DNA of 64,000 bases from Alnus glutinosa (Eukaryota; Streptophyta; Magnoliopsida; Fagales; Betulaceae): positions 27,395,544-27,459,543 of the forward strand of contig NC_084887.1 of the NCBI RefSeq assembly GCF_958979055.1, given 5' to 3'. Both the position numbers and the translations under genes were made by a program. The notes under the pieces were generated by a model that saw only the letters and a list, made by a program, of their open reading frames with translations, had not been told where the DNA came from and did not search any database. Positions 9,136 to 22,849 of this stretch are shown here, in pieces (the first letter of the stretch is position 1; each line of letters begins with the position of its first letter).

Positions 9136-11286
9136 AATTTGGTGGAAGCCTATTCGCTTGCCCGAATTATGCAACACCATTCACATCCCAATAGAGGGAA
9201 GTGAATATTTGAATTAACTACAAAATCACTTGTTATAGGATTCATGAATAAATAAAACAGGCCTCCATGTGCTGCGTGGGACCTCTAAACAAGTATCCCC
9301 TTGAGAGTGGTTGCCGAAATAAGCTTGTGAATCATCAACAAATAATTAAAAAGGGAGCAAACTGAATCAAAACCACCTTCTATAGGGTGGGTAATGAGAG
9401 GCTGTGCTCCGATAAGTAGTGAAGACAACCAGCACAACCATGAAACAATAAATAATCCATAAGTCCAAGCTCTTGACTGATGCATCCCAATAACTCAAAA
9501 GAACAGCAGAAGTCTCAAACTTTTCCGAGTACCCAACACTGGGAATTGTCGTAGTATCAGAGTACTCCACCTGATAACAGGAAACAACTATCAGAACTTA
9601 CGCAACTGAATTCCAAAGCAGTTCAATTAATCTGAAGAAAAAGCAATACTAGCTTATAACAATTTGTAAATAAAATAAGTGATCAAGAATTCAAACCAAG
9701 TAGAGCAAAAAGCTCCAACTATGAGCAAACCATGGAAAAGAAAAACGGAGAAATCCTTAGTACTTACAACTTAGTAGGGGAGCATTGAATAGTTGAAATT
9801 GTATTAGAAATTTAGAATGATTGAATATAAACTTGGGCAACAAAGAAGAGTTTAAAATTGACTACCCTGTGAACGGTGTTATCTTTCTGAGCATGACTCC
9901 GCGACGACCGCTCATGAATTTGTGGCTGGTGCAGATTAGAGCCATCTTTATCACCCCCAGTGGATAATTAAAAATAATGAAATACATGATCAAACAAAGA
10001 ATCGTCAGCAACTTTGGAGCCATTTTGAGATGAAGAAGAAATTCTCCAACTATTGTTGGAGCCATTTTGAGATGAAGAAGAAATTCTCCAACTATTGTGG
10101 GCTTGGCCATGTTGACTTTATTGAAGACCGAAGATACGCCATTAAAGTGCCTTTCATTCTCCTTTCGGTCATCCATCACAAATATCTAATTATCGAAAAT
10201 GGCTCACGATGGAAAAGATGTAATTTGTCCGTTTATATAGAAAAAAAAAACACGGGAAACTTAAGTGGGACCTGGGTACCTCTTTCTCTATTTTTAACTT
10301 GTCCGTTTATATAGAAAAAAATGTGTGTTCATAAGCACGTGAAAGAAAAACAAGGTTTATCTCAAGAAAAAAAACAAGGAGTTATAATTGATATAAGTTG
10401 TCTTGAAATATAAGTATAAGATTATAGAAATAAATTTTAACTTAATCATAACTTGCTAAGTTTATATATCCCTAAAGACTTGTAAAATACTACATTTTCA
10501 TTTTATTTTCATTTTGTTTAGTGGGTTACATATTACACAAAATATTTTATAAAGTTGGCATGGTAAAGGTCTATTACTCATTAATTTTTTATTTTTCTTT
10601 GAAAAAAAAAAAAAAAAAAAAAAAGCGGATGGCTATTAGACCTTGTCCCATAAGCTTTATAGGATGTGGCAGTTTAGAATGTTTTAATTGAAACTGTCAC
10701 GTTAGCATTATAAGATAAAAATATGATTTTTAACATTACTCTAACTCAAAAGACATCACTAACCAAATTTGGCTAGCGGCAAGCCTAACTCTCTCTGAGG
10801 CAGAGATATTTAAGCTAAGCAAACCCTATAACAAGCAACACTATCAACTTAATTATAAACAAACGTACTGTTCAAATGTGTGTGTGTGTATATCCCTTCA
10901 CAACAACACGGCACTGTAATTAGAACCAGTTCTCATCCTATTTCAATGTGTATATAAAGCCATATGTCAAGAACAGCACTTCAATCAAATCTTTTTCTTC
11001 GTAGTCTCATAGTCTCCGTAAACTTTTATTATTAGTTTTATGCTTCCTATTAATCGTACTTCTCTATCAAAAATTCCGCTTACTTTAAAGTACAATCTTA
11101 ATTTGTATATCAACAATGTCATACAATCTACTGTTATAACTATAAATTTTCCACAAATCAGAAAGTGTAACAACTGAGAGTGAGAGAGATTATACACAAA
11201 ATAAGAAACCAAGATCATAAGGAAAAATTTCCCAGTTCAAAGTTTTCAAGAAGCGGCAAAATCAACCAATTATCCCTGAATGTTTT
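9136..11286. other. Intergenic region with a 38-bp tandem repeat
   Basis: No recognisable gene. A tandem duplication of about 38 bases (GCCATTTTGAGATGAAGAAG and following) lies at about 10019-10097. On the minus strand it makes a 105-codon frame containing PTIVGEFLLHLKMA twice and then a hydrophobic stretch. A further minus-strand frame at 9367-9570 has a hydrophobic segment. I cannot assign either. A poly-A tract lies at about 10602-10624. Confidence 0.4.
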
Positions 11287-13400
<2,114 letters not shown>

Positions 13401-13876
13401 CATATTAAATACAGGTCCAATGTTAATGATGAAAGGTATAAAGATGTTGTTCCTATTTGTTTTAAAATAATCAATACATTTATGTGTCTATCTTCCCATT
13501 CATACTTCCAAATTTTAGATATTTCAGGTAGAAGCTCTTAATCATTGAACAAAATAATAGCAAGCATTTATACATCTTCTGTTTTTTACCAACAACTAAA
13601 AACTAAAACAATAAAATCTATAGCGATATCATGATCAGGACACTCAATTGGCTGAGATAGTTTGAAGCCCATAAGATATTTGGCCAAGCTTCATTTGAGC
13701 TTTGGCTGGCTTAGCTTGTTCAGAGATTGTAGGTTAAATTTAGGTTTAGGATGTGCTCAAGTCAGCTGAATTAGCCTAGTTCAAATACTTCTAATATATA
13801 TGTATCTATTATCAGAATATTTTATTTTATATGTGTGTATATATATACATGTATGTATCATCTTATAAGTCAATAA
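13401..13876. other. Intergenic AT-rich sequence
   Basis: Nothing recognisable. It contains short TATATG repeats near 13796-13850. Confidence 0.4.
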
Positions 13877-14405
13877 TGTTAACATAGTGGATAACTGGTT
13901 GTTCTTCAACTTAGAGATGGTTTGTGTAACAGGTTTATGTGTAGTTGGACATGGGCTGCCAGTAGTTGGATTGGTTACTGCAATTGGGCTAAGCAATTGG
14001 GCTGACTATTACAATTTAGTTAGTTAGTTTGGGCTGAGGAGAATGGTATAAAAGGTTGCTTCCTGTAATAGAATACTAATGAAAATTGTTACGATCTTGT
14101 ATTAGCTTTAGTGATTAGTTCTTGAATAGCTTAGCAATTAGATTAGTGATAATGGGAGGTCCGATCTACCTCGAATCAGATCATACTTGTAATTCTCCAT
14201 TTCCATTGATTTTCAATACAACCTTCATCCATTGAATCCATTGTTCTTTATAGAAAATTACAAGAAATATCCTTAAGTAACATTCGGGTGTGTTACAAAT
14301 TGGTATCAAAGCACTTTCCAGGAAAACGCAAGCTGCAAGATATGGGTTACAGTTTTCAAGATGATAGAGCAGCAAGATTCCAGTACCAGGAAGAGAGAGC
14401 TGGAG
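13877..14405 (+). mobile_element. LTR retrotransposon fossil: one LTR plus primer-binding site and leader
   Basis: A 421-bp LTR-like segment begins TGTTAACATAGTGG and ends GGTGTGTTACA at 14297. A TATA-like GGTATAAAAGG lies at about 14045. Directly after comes TGGTATCAAAGC (14301-14312), matching the initiator-methionine tRNA primer-binding site apart from one base. About 90 bases of leader follow before another element begins at 14406. No coding region remains. It is a broken, truncated element of Copia or Gypsy type that cannot be assigned further. I infer it to be old. Confidence 0.75.
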
Positions 14406-17400
14406 TGTAATACCCCAAATTTTTTATTAGACAACATATTTTTTTTAAAACAAATAAAAATACCTATGTTTATTAATTAGTTTTTGTTAAAAAGTAACTC
14501 TAGTTAATTTAACTAGATAATAGTTAACTATGGGTTGACTAGATTTTTTTTAAAGATTAACTTAGGTTAATCTAACTAGGATAAATTAACCTTAGTTAAA
14601 AAAAAAAAAGAAGAAAAAAAAAGAAAAAGAAAGAAGAACTTGCACGGCAAGTTGATCTTTTCCTTTAATAATCCTTCTCTTCTTTCTTTTCGTCAACTTC
14701 TCCTTTCTTCATTATTTTTTTTTCTTTCTTCTTCTGTTCTTCGTTTCTTCTTTCTTCTTTGTGCTTCTCGAGCACAGAGACTCACAGAGAGAGAGACCAG
14801 AAAGACGAGAGAGTGAGAACGGGAGAAAGAGAAGAGAGCTCGAAGCGAGAGAGTGAGATGCCGAGAGAGAATCAGAGAGAGAGAAGAGACATTGACCGAG
14901 AGAGGGAGAGAAACCGAAGCTGAGTCCGGGAGAAGCCGGAGAAGACCCAACCGGAGGCCGAGCTTCAGGTGGAGCCAGAGGACCCGACGGACCCAGACCC
15001 GATTTCCGGCGAGTAGTGGCGTGATTTCCGGTGGATCGTTGGCCGGTTGAGCTGGGAGTGAATTCCGGCGGTTCTGGCCGGGAATCCGGCGGACCTAGTA
15101 CCAGTTTCCGACGAACCCGTAACCCCGAACCCATCAAGGCCGTGACCCGTAACCCAGAATTCGTGACCCGTAAGTGCAAAACCCGACCGACCCAGCAAAA
15201 CCGAAGAAGACCCGATCGATGGTGGCCAACGCTGGCGATTTTCCGGCGACCCAAGCCTGTTCTTCCGGCGGTTCAGTGAGGAATTTCCGGCAATTCCTAG
15301 TGAATTTTATGTGAAATTTCTAAGGTAAATTCCTATAATCCACTTTGATTTATTTTGGGAAATGATTTACGTTTGATGATTGAGTTTTGTTGGATTCGTG
15401 TTGTTTGGTAGTTCTTGGAAGAACTGGGTAGAACTAAAATTGGAATCCCTGTTTTTGTGCTGGCCGAATATGGGTTCTGTGATGTTGGCCGTGTGTGAGT
15501 GGTTTTGGTTGAGTTGGATTTTATGGATTTTAGATATGGGTTTTGTGTGGGCTGTTTACTGATTTGGGAGCTGTGATCTTGTTTGATGAATTTGGTTTTG
15601 TAAGGGAGGTGTTCGGCCATGCCCTGACTTTGGGTTTGCTGTGTTTTCTGTCCTTATCCGGTTGCTGGAGTTGAGTAGTGGAGATCCTCTGTTTTGAGTG
15701 CTGAGAAATCTCAGCGGGTATGTTAAACTGTGGAGGATTTTCTGTGTGTGTATTTGGGCTTATTGTGATTTTGGCCAAGTGGTTTTGAAGTTAAAATTGT
15801 TTCTGTTGTTGACTGTGATGGACTGATTTGTAGGTTTGGTTTAGTTTCCTATTTAGACCGATTCAGTGAAGGTTATGCATTGATAATCTTGAGTTGGGTC
15901 TCTGTTTTAGTGGTATTGAGTATTGTGGTTCCTGTTTGTTGATCTTGGCTGAAATACTATTATTTGGTGATGGGTATTCTGATTTTGAGGTTAGAATAAC
16001 TGAATGAATATTTAAGTGTAATTGTATGTTAGTAACCGGATCAGTGATGAATTTTAAAGAATAGATCTTTCATGTTGGCCATATTGTGTTTCGGAGATTT
16101 GTTTTGGGTTGTTTAAAATGAATAGATATTGGAATATTATTTGGAGGTATTGGGCTAGATAATTAAGTGAGATTTATATATATATTGTGTTGTATTGGAA
16201 TGGGTTAAATTTGGTCATAATGGATTGCTAACTGAAATTAAGTTCCTGGGGGACTTTTGTGGTAGATTAGTTATGATATGAGGCATTATTTGGTTTAGTG
16301 TAGGTGTGTTTGGTTAAGTGAATTATTATTGTTTGGCTAAACCATGCTTTACTATATGGTTCTTTGATTATGAATAGGTGTTAGTGATATGAGACATGCT
16401 TTGGGTGTTCTAGTTTATAGATGATGTTTAGCTGTTTGGTTAATTCAATATTGGACGTGTTTCCTAATTCGGTTGAAGCTAAGTGTAATAAGGATTATGT
16501 TTGCGTCATGAACTCTTGGACCAAGGATATGGTTTTCAAGAGGGGATTGCCATTTTTGGAAGATATCCTGTGATTGGGAACGAGTGGGTCACGATTGTTG
16601 GTAGTTTAGTCTCTAGGTAATAATGCGGATTTAAGGTTGTTGGCAGACTGTGCAATTTGGAAAATCTCTGGTTGCGTGTTATGTTTATTTTTATTAAGTT
16701 GTAGACTTCAAATTTTAGAATATTCTTCTAAGCTTATTCTTTCAATTTATTTAGGTAAAAGCTCGATCTCGATGCTAATGGAAAGTCCAGGTAAGGGGAT
16801 ACAACACCGAAAAACCCCCAACAAGATTTTATTATAAATCTTTTGAAAAAGTGTTGGGGAATTTTTACAAAGCGTTGCTCATGAGATTTTTAATGCCAAG
16901 CTTTATTACTCATATGATATTGTTTAAGAATTTTGAGCATAAATCACAGTTTTGGTTAAGAGCATTTTTAAGAATTATGATTTATGCATAATTATAGTTA
17001 AGACTAAGAGCATTTTAAAATTATGAATTATGCATACTCACAGATATGATTAAGAGCATATTTTAAAGTTATGATTTATGCATAATTACAGTCATAATTG
17101 AGAGCATTTCAAAGTTGTGAAATATGCAAGGATGAAAAAGAGAGCATTTGAAAGTTATGACTATAGAGCATTCCAAAATAAATGACTCTATTTATGAATA
17201 CAGTTTTGAAAGAAAAGAGAATCTAAAGTTAAATTCTGCACATGACTACAGTTATAAAAGTGGCTCTTACAGTTTTGAAATAAAGTTTACAGATAAAGCA
17301 GAGCCTACAGTATTACAGAAAACGTTCATGTGCAGTAATTGTTTAACCTTGAGGCACTACTACAGTTAGGATTGGTACCCATAGGGTAGCATGGCAAGCA

Positions 17401-18411
17401 TACCGCAAGTCGGTGTGTGCTACCATCCGAGGTTGGCCTTCACCTAGGGAAGACCCCCAACCCGGCGACTCTTCTCTGTGACGACAGGCTGAGTCTATAG
17501 GTCCTTTGGACAAAGCCAACGTGCGCCGCTCACGGGAATTGGCGGTGTAGAGTCTATAAGAGGTTAAACCACGGAGAAAGGATTAAAGAGAAAACTGATA
17601 AAAAGAATATACTGGATCATAATAAACTGTCATTCTCATTTATAAACTGTCATTCTTATATCATTATTCATATTCTACAAATTCTTTTTAATTGTTCAAA
17701 TGTTATTCCACCTGTCCTAAAACAATACATTTCATTTATGAATCATGCTTAAATATGTGTTTTCTTATAAAACATAAACAGCCTAGCATATCACTTCCCA
17801 GACAACTATTCATAACTTGAATCTTGAACTTATACTCAATCTAAAATCACATATCATATTCATACTTTTAAACATCATCGTAAACTTTAATATACTCAAA
17901 AACACTTAATTCATCTAAAATAAATTAAGATCAACATACTATTGGTTTAAGTTATAAATCAATTTACATTATGCAATTCATCATATGTGAAATTAATTCT
18001 AAACAGTGAGTAGAATAAATCTGTCATTATGAAAATGACTAAAGATTATGGCATAAAGGTTTATAGCATGTTTTATTTCCCCTGGTGTTGTATTTTCCTT
18101 ACTGAGTTGTCGAACTCACCCCTTCTTCCTCCACCCCTCTCCAGATGACAATCGTAAGATGAAGTCTTTTTCTTGTAAGGGCGTAGACCTCGCTGAGAGC
18201 GATTGTTCGTGATGAACCAGCCAAACCCTAATATTGTATAGTATGATTTGTTCCTTTTGGAGTTCATGATTTTGTATAGATTTATAAATAGAAAGGTTTA
18301 AGAGAGTAGAAGTTTTAAATTTTTAGTTGTAAATGCACGCTTTTATTTAAAATGTTTGTTTTTAGCACTTAAACTCACGTTTCCCTTATATCCCAAAACG
18401 GGGGCGTGACA
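14406..18411. mobile_element. LTR-derived fossil block (Gypsy-like long LTR, possibly solo)
   Basis: The block starts TGTAATACCCCAAATTTTTT and ends AACGGGGGCGTGACA. These ends are typical of long plant Ty3/Gypsy LTRs (TG...CA with a CCCC/GGGG terminal pairing). Inside are a CT/GA-rich and Arg/Pro-rich open region near 14700-15280 that looks like leader sequence, and a CTTACTGAGTTGTCGAACTCACCCC-like stretch near 18098-18122 common in such LTRs. Flanking 5-mers TGGAG and GAAAT do not match, so a clean solo LTR is not proven. No protein-coding domain is seen. It abuts copy B of the duplication exactly at its right edge. Confidence 0.55.
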
Positions 18412-21220
18412 GAAATGTTATACAATTCACTATTAATTGATTATAGGGTATTTGCTTTTGACAGATAAGAATACAATTTTATTTTTTTTCCGAATAAAAA
18501 ACAAACCTGTTACATGTTAGCTAGTGTCTTTTTAAAATCAACTATTGAAAGGAATACTTGAATCGATCTAAATACAAAATGTAAAACAATCATTTTTCAT
18601 AAAATAAAATTAAAAATTTTTTTTAAAAAAAAAGAAAGAAAGAGAAAGAGAATCAACTTTTACAACTCCTGACATGAACTTTACTATTAGAGATGTGTTA
18701 TTCATTTATACACACATTGTGTGTACACATTCATATTGTATATGGAACTCATGCATGTGAGATAGATCAATTTAACGTGTATGAGTCTTACACAATGCGT
18801 GTACAAATATCATTAGCCTTACTATGAATGGTATCTTGTACATTGAGACAACAAAGCCCTATACAGACTTGCAATGCAACAGGAGCAATTCCAAACCCTC
18901 CAGGCCTCCGGTTGTGAGAATAATACATATGAGCTATGTTTTGGGCCTAAACAATTTCTACTATTTTGATTTTTAATTAACTTTATTTTTTATATCACAT
19001 CAATTACTTTTTTTACTAGCATTTAAATAAATAAAAAATTACAATACAATTTTTTCTTTTCATTTTCCCATATAAACTATTTTTAATTTATATTATATCA
19101 ATCACTTTCGACTAATACTAAAAGCAAATTTATTTCAATCATCTTCACCGGACGGTAACGTGGTCTAGAATTTAATTAAGAAGAGCAATACGTCGACATG
19201 CAACATTTCATGACGATGATAAAATGAGTCGACTCAAACAACAGATTAGACTACAGTATTACATTCGACTCGCTCTTGATGATCCCATGGCCTTGGCAAT
19301 CTCTCTGAGCACAAACTTTTGAACCTTACCGGTAGACGTCTTGGGCAGTTCATCCTTGAAGACCACCGTCTTGGGCACCATGTAGTGCGGCAACTTTGCT
19401 CTACAAAATTCCATAATCTCCTTCTCAGTTGGCGTCCCATTCCCAGTCGACGTACCGACCACCTTTAAGCTCACAAACGCACAAGGCGTCTCGCCCCAGA
19501 ACTCATCAGGCCGAGCCACCACCGCCGCCTCGTTCACCGACGGATGCGCATACAGCACCGACTCCACTTCCACACTGCTCAAGTTCTCTCCGCCGCTTAT
19601 GATCACGTCCTTCGATCGATCTCTGATCTCCACATACCCATCTGGGTGCATCACCGCCACATCCCCTGTGTAAAACCAACCGTCGTCTCTCATGCTCTTG
19701 GAGGTCCCCTCGGGGTCTTTGAGATAACCCAGCATCAAGCACGCCCCTCTCAGTACAAGTTCACCCAGTGTCGACCCGTCCCGTTTCACAGGCGCTCCTG
19801 ACTCCGTGTCCACCACGTCCACTTCAGTCATCCCAATTGTTCTCACTCCTTGTCTTGCCTTCAGCCTGGCTCTCTCCGAAGCGGGAAACCTGTTCCACTC
19901 TCCTTTCCACGCGCATGACAGCACAGTACCACCCGTTTCAGTCATCCCGTACCCGTGACTCACTACGAAACCCAGTGACTCGGCTCTAAGCAGTATGCTC
20001 GCCGGTGGTGGCGCCCCGGCGGTGAGAATATGAACCGGGTTTCTGAGCGGTTGGCTGTTAGGAGAGTTTGATAGCATGTTGAGCACGACGGGTGCGCCGC
20101 ACATGTGAGTCACACCGTGTTTTTCGATCAGACGGTAGATTGTGGGCGCGTCGAATCTACGGAGGCAGACGTTGGTTCCACCAACGGCTGCCATGCCCCA
20201 AGGGAAGCACCAGCCATTGGCGTGAAACATGGGCAGGGTCCACAGGTAAACGGGCTGGTTTGGTACCGACCAGTCTACAAGGGAATTAAGGGCTACGATG
20301 AATAATCCCCTGTGGCAGTGCACAACACCTTTGGGAGAGGACGTTGTACCGGATGTGTAGTTCAATATCATGGGGTCCCACTCGCTGTCCGGCCGGACCC
20401 AGTTGAACTCGGGATCTCCTTTCTCCACCACACCTTCGTAAGTGTCATAGAAATGCACGGCTGATGATGACGGTGCCAATGGGACCTCATCATCCGTGAT
20501 GAGGATGAGAAGTGGGCGTTGGACGTGTGGTGGGAAAAAAGTTAAGGCTTCATTGACGAGAGAGCGCGAGAGGCAGTCAACGAAGACGAGCTTTGATTTG
20601 CTGTGACGGAGGAGGATAGAAACCATGCGCGCGTCAAGACGGGCGTTGATGGTGTTGAGAATAGCGCCGGCCATGGGTACGGCGAAGTGGAGCTCGTACA
20701 CGGCGGGTACGTTGGGGGCCAGAACGGACACCACGTGGCCCTGCTTGATGCCGAGCGACGAGATTGCTGAGGCTACTTGGAGGCATCGACGGTGTGTCTG
20801 AGACCACGTGTAGGTGGTGTCGCCGTAGGCAATGGAATGGCGATCACCGTAGACAGTGGCTGCTCTTTCCAAGAAGCCCAGTGGAGTAAGAGGGGATGAA
20901 TTTGCAGACCTTGGTTTCAACTCTTCCATCTCTGTCTTCTCTCTCTCTCCCCGTGTGTATCATGTGTTTATGTGTGTTTCAAAGGGAGAGAGAGTATATA
21001 TGTTGGCATACTATTTTGTCTTTTCGTTCTGCATGCTTTCAAGTTTCAACATGTTTTTTTAATTTTTTGCCAGATGCCTGCTTTTAACTATATCATTAAT
21101 TATTCATGTGGAATTGCTGAACACCTGATTAATGTGTGCCATGTGATAAGGATCTTATATTATCTTTTGCGCCCTTACTTATCGCTCTTTCATTTGCTGA
21201 AATATATTATTTTTAGAGTA
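18412..21220. repeat. Segmental duplication, copy B (contains AAE-2)
   Basis: It matches copy A from 447. It lacks the CACTA element and both twin MITEs. It is collinear through the AAE gene to about 60 bases upstream of the start codon (about 20987), then jumps to sequence equal to about 5640 in copy A (GCATGCTTTCAA, CAGATGCCTGCTTTTAAC). About 950 bases are missing at that jump. The right end is lost in repeats near 21220. Confidence 0.8.
19259..20929 (-). CDS. AAE-2: peroxisomal acyl-activating enzyme, near-identical paralogue of AAE-1
   Basis: This single-exon gene encodes 556 residues. It shares every adenylation and thioesterification motif with AAE-1 (YTSGTTSSPKG, HGYGMTETGG, GWFYTGD, LPKTSTGKVQK) and ends with the same SRM PTS1. 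I count about ten residue differences from AAE-1, all in the first 135 residues or near residues 490-507, including one extra Val. The central 1,017 bases show no difference. The coding frame is intact and should be functional. The 5' flank is not that of AAE-1: only about 60 bases upstream of ATG are shared, so its expression may differ. Substrate is unknown, as for AAE-1. Confidence 0.95.
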   Translation of the reverse strand: MEELKPRSANSSPLTPLGFLERAATVYGDRHSIAYGDTTYTWSQTHRRCLQVASAISSLGIKQGHVVSVLAPNVPAVYELHFAVPMAGAILNTINARLDARMVSILLRHSKSKLVFVDCLSRSLVNEALTFFPPHVQRPLLILITDDEVPLAPSSSAVHFYDTYEGVVEKGDPEFNWVRPDSEWDPMILNYTSGTTSSPKGVVHCHRGLFIVALNSLVDWSVPNQPVYLWTLPMFHANGWCFPWGMAAVGGTNVCLRRFDAPTIYRLIEKHGVTHMCGAPVVLNMLSNSPNSQPLRNPVHILTAGAPPPASILLRAESLGFVVSHGYGMTETGGTVLSCAWKGEWNRFPASERARLKARQGVRTIGMTEVDVVDTESGAPVKRDGSTLGELVLRGACLMLGYLKDPEGTSKSMRDDGWFYTGDVAVMHPDGYVEIRDRSKDVIISGGENLSSVEVESVLYAHPSVNEAAVVARPDEFWGETPCAFVSLKVVGTSTGNGTPTEKEIMEFCRAKLPHYMVPKTVVFKDELPKTSTGKVQKFVLREIAKAMGSSRASRM

Positions 21221-22579
21221 TTCTTATCAACTTCTCAACAAGAGTTTTGTTCTCTAAATTTTAAAAAAAAATTTAAAAAAATCATAAAAATCACCTCACC
21301 GCAGCTTTTCTAAAATAAGTGAACAGTACTTTCCGATGCACAGAAAAATACTGTTCACTTCCCATCTTATTTTATAATGTTAAAAAAAAAAACTCTCTCT
21401 CTCTCTCTCTTCTCACGTTTGCCTCATCTCTTTTCTTCTTCTTTTCTTCGGCCAAACCCACCATGGCCGTTTTTTCTTCGTCCAAACCAACAATGGCCGT
21501 TAGTTCTTCTTCTTCGCCTAGACCACCATGGCCACCTCTATGCAACACTCACCAAAAAATAATTAAGGTAGGAAATAAATTCTAATAGGAAATGCAATAA
21601 TATATTATAACAATCCTAATAGGAAAGATAATAATATATTTTAACAACCAAGATTAAAACTTTCTATTTCCTGGTCCAGAGTATTCTTAGAAACCAATCA
21701 GTGATTAAAAGAAGGATTAAATACATATTTGTCTCCTGTGCTTTACGACCTTTATTTTTTGCCCCCTCAGTTTCACTTTTTATCAAATTTGGTACCTGTA
21801 GTATATGAAAAAACGAAAATGATACCTCAGTCTGATTTTTCATCCAAAACTAACGTCCACCCATGAATTTTTTCTTTATTTCCTTGTAGTAAAAATATCT
21901 CTTCTTTATTTCCTTGCACCAGCCGTGAGACATGGTTGTTATCTTTTATTTTTCTTTTCTTTTGTTGTTTCTCTATTAACAGTAGCATCGTGACCCATTC
22001 TTTTCCTTCTCCTTTTTATGTCTACCCGTAGTAGGTCCTAGTCCTTGATTATTTATTGTTTGTCCTTTCCTTTCTCCTTCATCTCATCCGCAGCAGACCT
22101 CACTTAAAGTTTTGAGCAGTGATACATGGGACGTTTTCCATCCATCACATCCTTTTCTTTTATTTTTTTTTAAAAAAAAAATTAAAATTTATTTTTTAAT
22201 ATCACATCAAAAAATAAATTTATATTTTTTTAATTTAAAAAATTAAAAAAGAATAATAGAGGACTGTTGTTTGTCCCCACTTATCATTTTCCTGAAGTTT
22301 TTATTTTCTTAGCCTTGTTGTTGACTTACTTTTGTGTAGTGTCCTTTTTATTTGTCTTGTTCTCTTTTTTCTTCTCTTTATAGGTATGTATTTTCTCTTT
22401 CTTCCCTGTACTACCCGTAGATGAGGGGCTGCCCTTAATAAATTTCTCCTGCTTTTCTTTTCTGGCCGTGATGGCCACAGCATGCTTTTAAGAATTTATT
22501 TTGAATATATGTATAATTTGCTATACTTAAGTTTATTAAAATTATAATTACTAGCATGTGTTAATCCTATATTTTAATA
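21221..22579. other. Transposon-derived intergenic sequence
   Basis: At about 21220-21590 lies a segment (GTTCTCTAAATTTTAA, near-palindromic AACAGTACTTTCC/GAAAAATACTGTT, then CT-rich sequence with repeated CCATGGCC) resembling the element at about 50985-52016. At about 21710-22500 is AT- and CT-rich repeat sequence including CCTGTGCTTTACGACC-type motifs common in plant repeats. No gene is seen. Confidence 0.45.
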
Positions 22580-22588
22580 TATGTTGAC

Positions 22589-22769
22589 GAGAAATGATTT
22601 CTACACTCATTTCTCACAACAGTCCCACAACAAGCTGACGTGGCTGGTAATATTTTATTATTTTTTTTGTTTTCTTTTGTTTTCTTTTATAAAAAAATAA
22701 TAAAATATTACTAGTCACGTCAGCTTGTTGTGGGGCTGTTGTGAGAAATGAGTGTAGGGATCATTTCTC
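22589..22769. mobile_element. Foldback MITE, Mutator-type, with exact 9-bp target duplication
   Basis: A 181-bp element is nearly all inverted repeat. The left arm starts GAGAAATGATTTCTACACTC and the right arm is its complement ending GGGATCATTTCTC, with arms of about 75 bases pairing at over 90%. The flanks are TATGTTGAC on both sides (22580-22588 and 22770-22778). The short T-rich loop contains TTTTGTTTTC repeats. The high pairing suggests it is young. Confidence 0.93.
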
Positions 22770-22849
22770 TATGTTGACACATGTATACAAAGAGTAAAAG
22801 AACTGGTATTGATAAGTCCTATTATATGTTTTATGGAGTTACTTTAACA

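Noticed and set aside
9367-10179. Possible two-exon gene with hydrophobic segments on the minus strand
   Set aside because: No family recognised, frames do not join convincingly, and a recent tandem duplication inflates one frame.
14693-15254. Arg/Pro/Ser-rich open frames on both strands near 15 kb
   Set aside because: They come from GA/CT-rich and GC-rich leader-like sequence inside an LTR-derived block; composition explains the length.
22589-22769. MicroRNA gene as first interpretation of the strong foldback
   Set aside because: The exact 9-bp target duplication shows it is a transposable element, although it could still produce small RNAs.
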